From assembly GCF_900010755.1 (NCBI RefSeq), contig NZ_CZJT01000078.1, positions 1 to 64,000 on the forward strand: a stretch of 64,000 bases of DNA, given 5' to 3'. The notes below the pieces were generated by a model that did not search any database, had not been told where the DNA came from, and saw nothing but the letters and a program-made list of their open reading frames with translations. Made by a program: the position numbers and the translations under genes. Shown here in pieces: positions 63,766-64,000 of the stretch. Position 1 is the first letter of the stretch. Every line of letters begins with the position of its first letter. Source of the stretch: Paeniglutamicibacter antarcticus (GTDB lineage: Bacteria > Actinomycetota > Actinomycetes > Actinomycetales > Micrococcaceae).

Positions 63766-64000
63766 GCATGTTGCCATGGTGGTTTTGGGTTTTGCTGTGG
63801 GTAGTCCTGGTACTTGGCATGCTGCTGTTCCTGGTGCTGGCCGGAATCAGGCTTTTTCGCGGATTCATGAAGCTGCTTGAAGCAGCGGGCGAGGCTGGCG
63901 ATCTCATGGCGTCGGCCATGGAGCCGGCAGCAGACCCGGTTGACTACGGTGTTTTGCCCGAGCGTGCCCCAGCTGGGGTTGCTGCGCTCTTCCGTGATCC
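63762..64000 (+). CDS. Small membrane protein after pafBC (partial at window edge)
   Basis: ATG 63762 overlaps the pafBC stop (ATGA). The 79 codons present encode a membrane helix (LLWVVLVLGMLLFLVLAGIRL), a short amphipathic stretch and then AMEPAADPVDYGVLPERAP. In Arthrobacter-like genomes such a protein sits between pafBC and tatA (memory), so tatAC would be expected next. Function unknown; the gene continues beyond the window. Confidence 0.6.
   Translation, partial: MSMLPWWFWVLLWVVLVLGMLLFLVLAGIRLFRGFMKLLEAAGEAGDLMASAMEPAADPVDYGVLPERAPAGVAALFRD

Overview
The window looks like chromosome from a high-GC Gram-positive actinobacterium, most probably a Micrococcaceae member of the Arthrobacter / Paeniglutamicibacter type. 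This rests on gene content read from the sequence: a complete Pup-proteasome locus (mpa, dop, pup, prcB, prcA, pafA, then a single fused pafBC gene), two mycothiol biosynthesis genes (mshA, mshC), zinc-free type-B ribosomal protein L31, and many GTG starts, with 4-base ATGA/GTGA overlaps inside operons. The genus is inference; no 16S gene is present.

Layout. The left edge (1-395) carries what may be the tail of a transposase. From 0.4 to 8.4 kb: a HD-less RelA/SpoT-type alarmone synthetase, an ABC-F ATPase, a three-gene minus-strand operon ending in SURF1, fabG, a YqeY protein and a second SDR. At 8.5-10 kb lie a small membrane protein and the wreck of a two-gene ABC exporter. From 10 to 19.8 kb: a VanW/peptidoglycan-binding protein, serB, an operon of ABC ATPase, TSUP permease and SpoU-type methyltransferase, rpmE2, a domain-permuted lipoate ligase, a luxS-mtn operon for S-adenosylhomocysteine recycling, and DHFR-like and VOC proteins. 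From 19.9 to 28.1 kb: pepN, a DMT exporter divergent from its MarR regulator with two visible operators, an SDR-YeiH operon and a membrane-anchored protein. The 28.1-31.2 kb stretch is bounded by two truncated genes and holds a small HTH protein co-transcribed with a Clp-N/SRPBCC fusion.

From 31.2 to 42.6 kb: a PspA-like coiled-coil protein, a fatty-acid oxidation cluster (fadE and a TetR regulator, divergent from thiolase, two-domain FabG and MaoC hydratase), an uncharacterised protein with an internal duplication, a uspA-crcB-crcB operon and mshA. Two near-identical tRNA-Leu(GAG) units sit in tandem at 42.9-43.4 kb. From 43.5 to 53.4 kb: an M20 peptidase, an acyl-CoA dehydrogenase, two small conserved proteins, uppP, mshC, a PAC2 protein, a HAD hydrolase, an M50 site-2 protease and trmI. 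The right end (53.6-64 kb) is the Pup-proteasome locus with two FKBP isomerases, pafBC and the start of a small membrane protein.

How the genes work together. Several modules concern stress and protein quality: the Pup-proteasome and its DNA-damage regulator PafBC, mycothiol, PspA, the universal stress/fluoride operon, and the HTH/Clp-N pair. The least explained parts are the HTH/Clp-N-SRPBCC pair with its duplicated promoter element and the duplicated-domain protein at 38.9-39.7 kb. I saw no CRISPR array, prophage, rRNA operon or complete insertion sequence.
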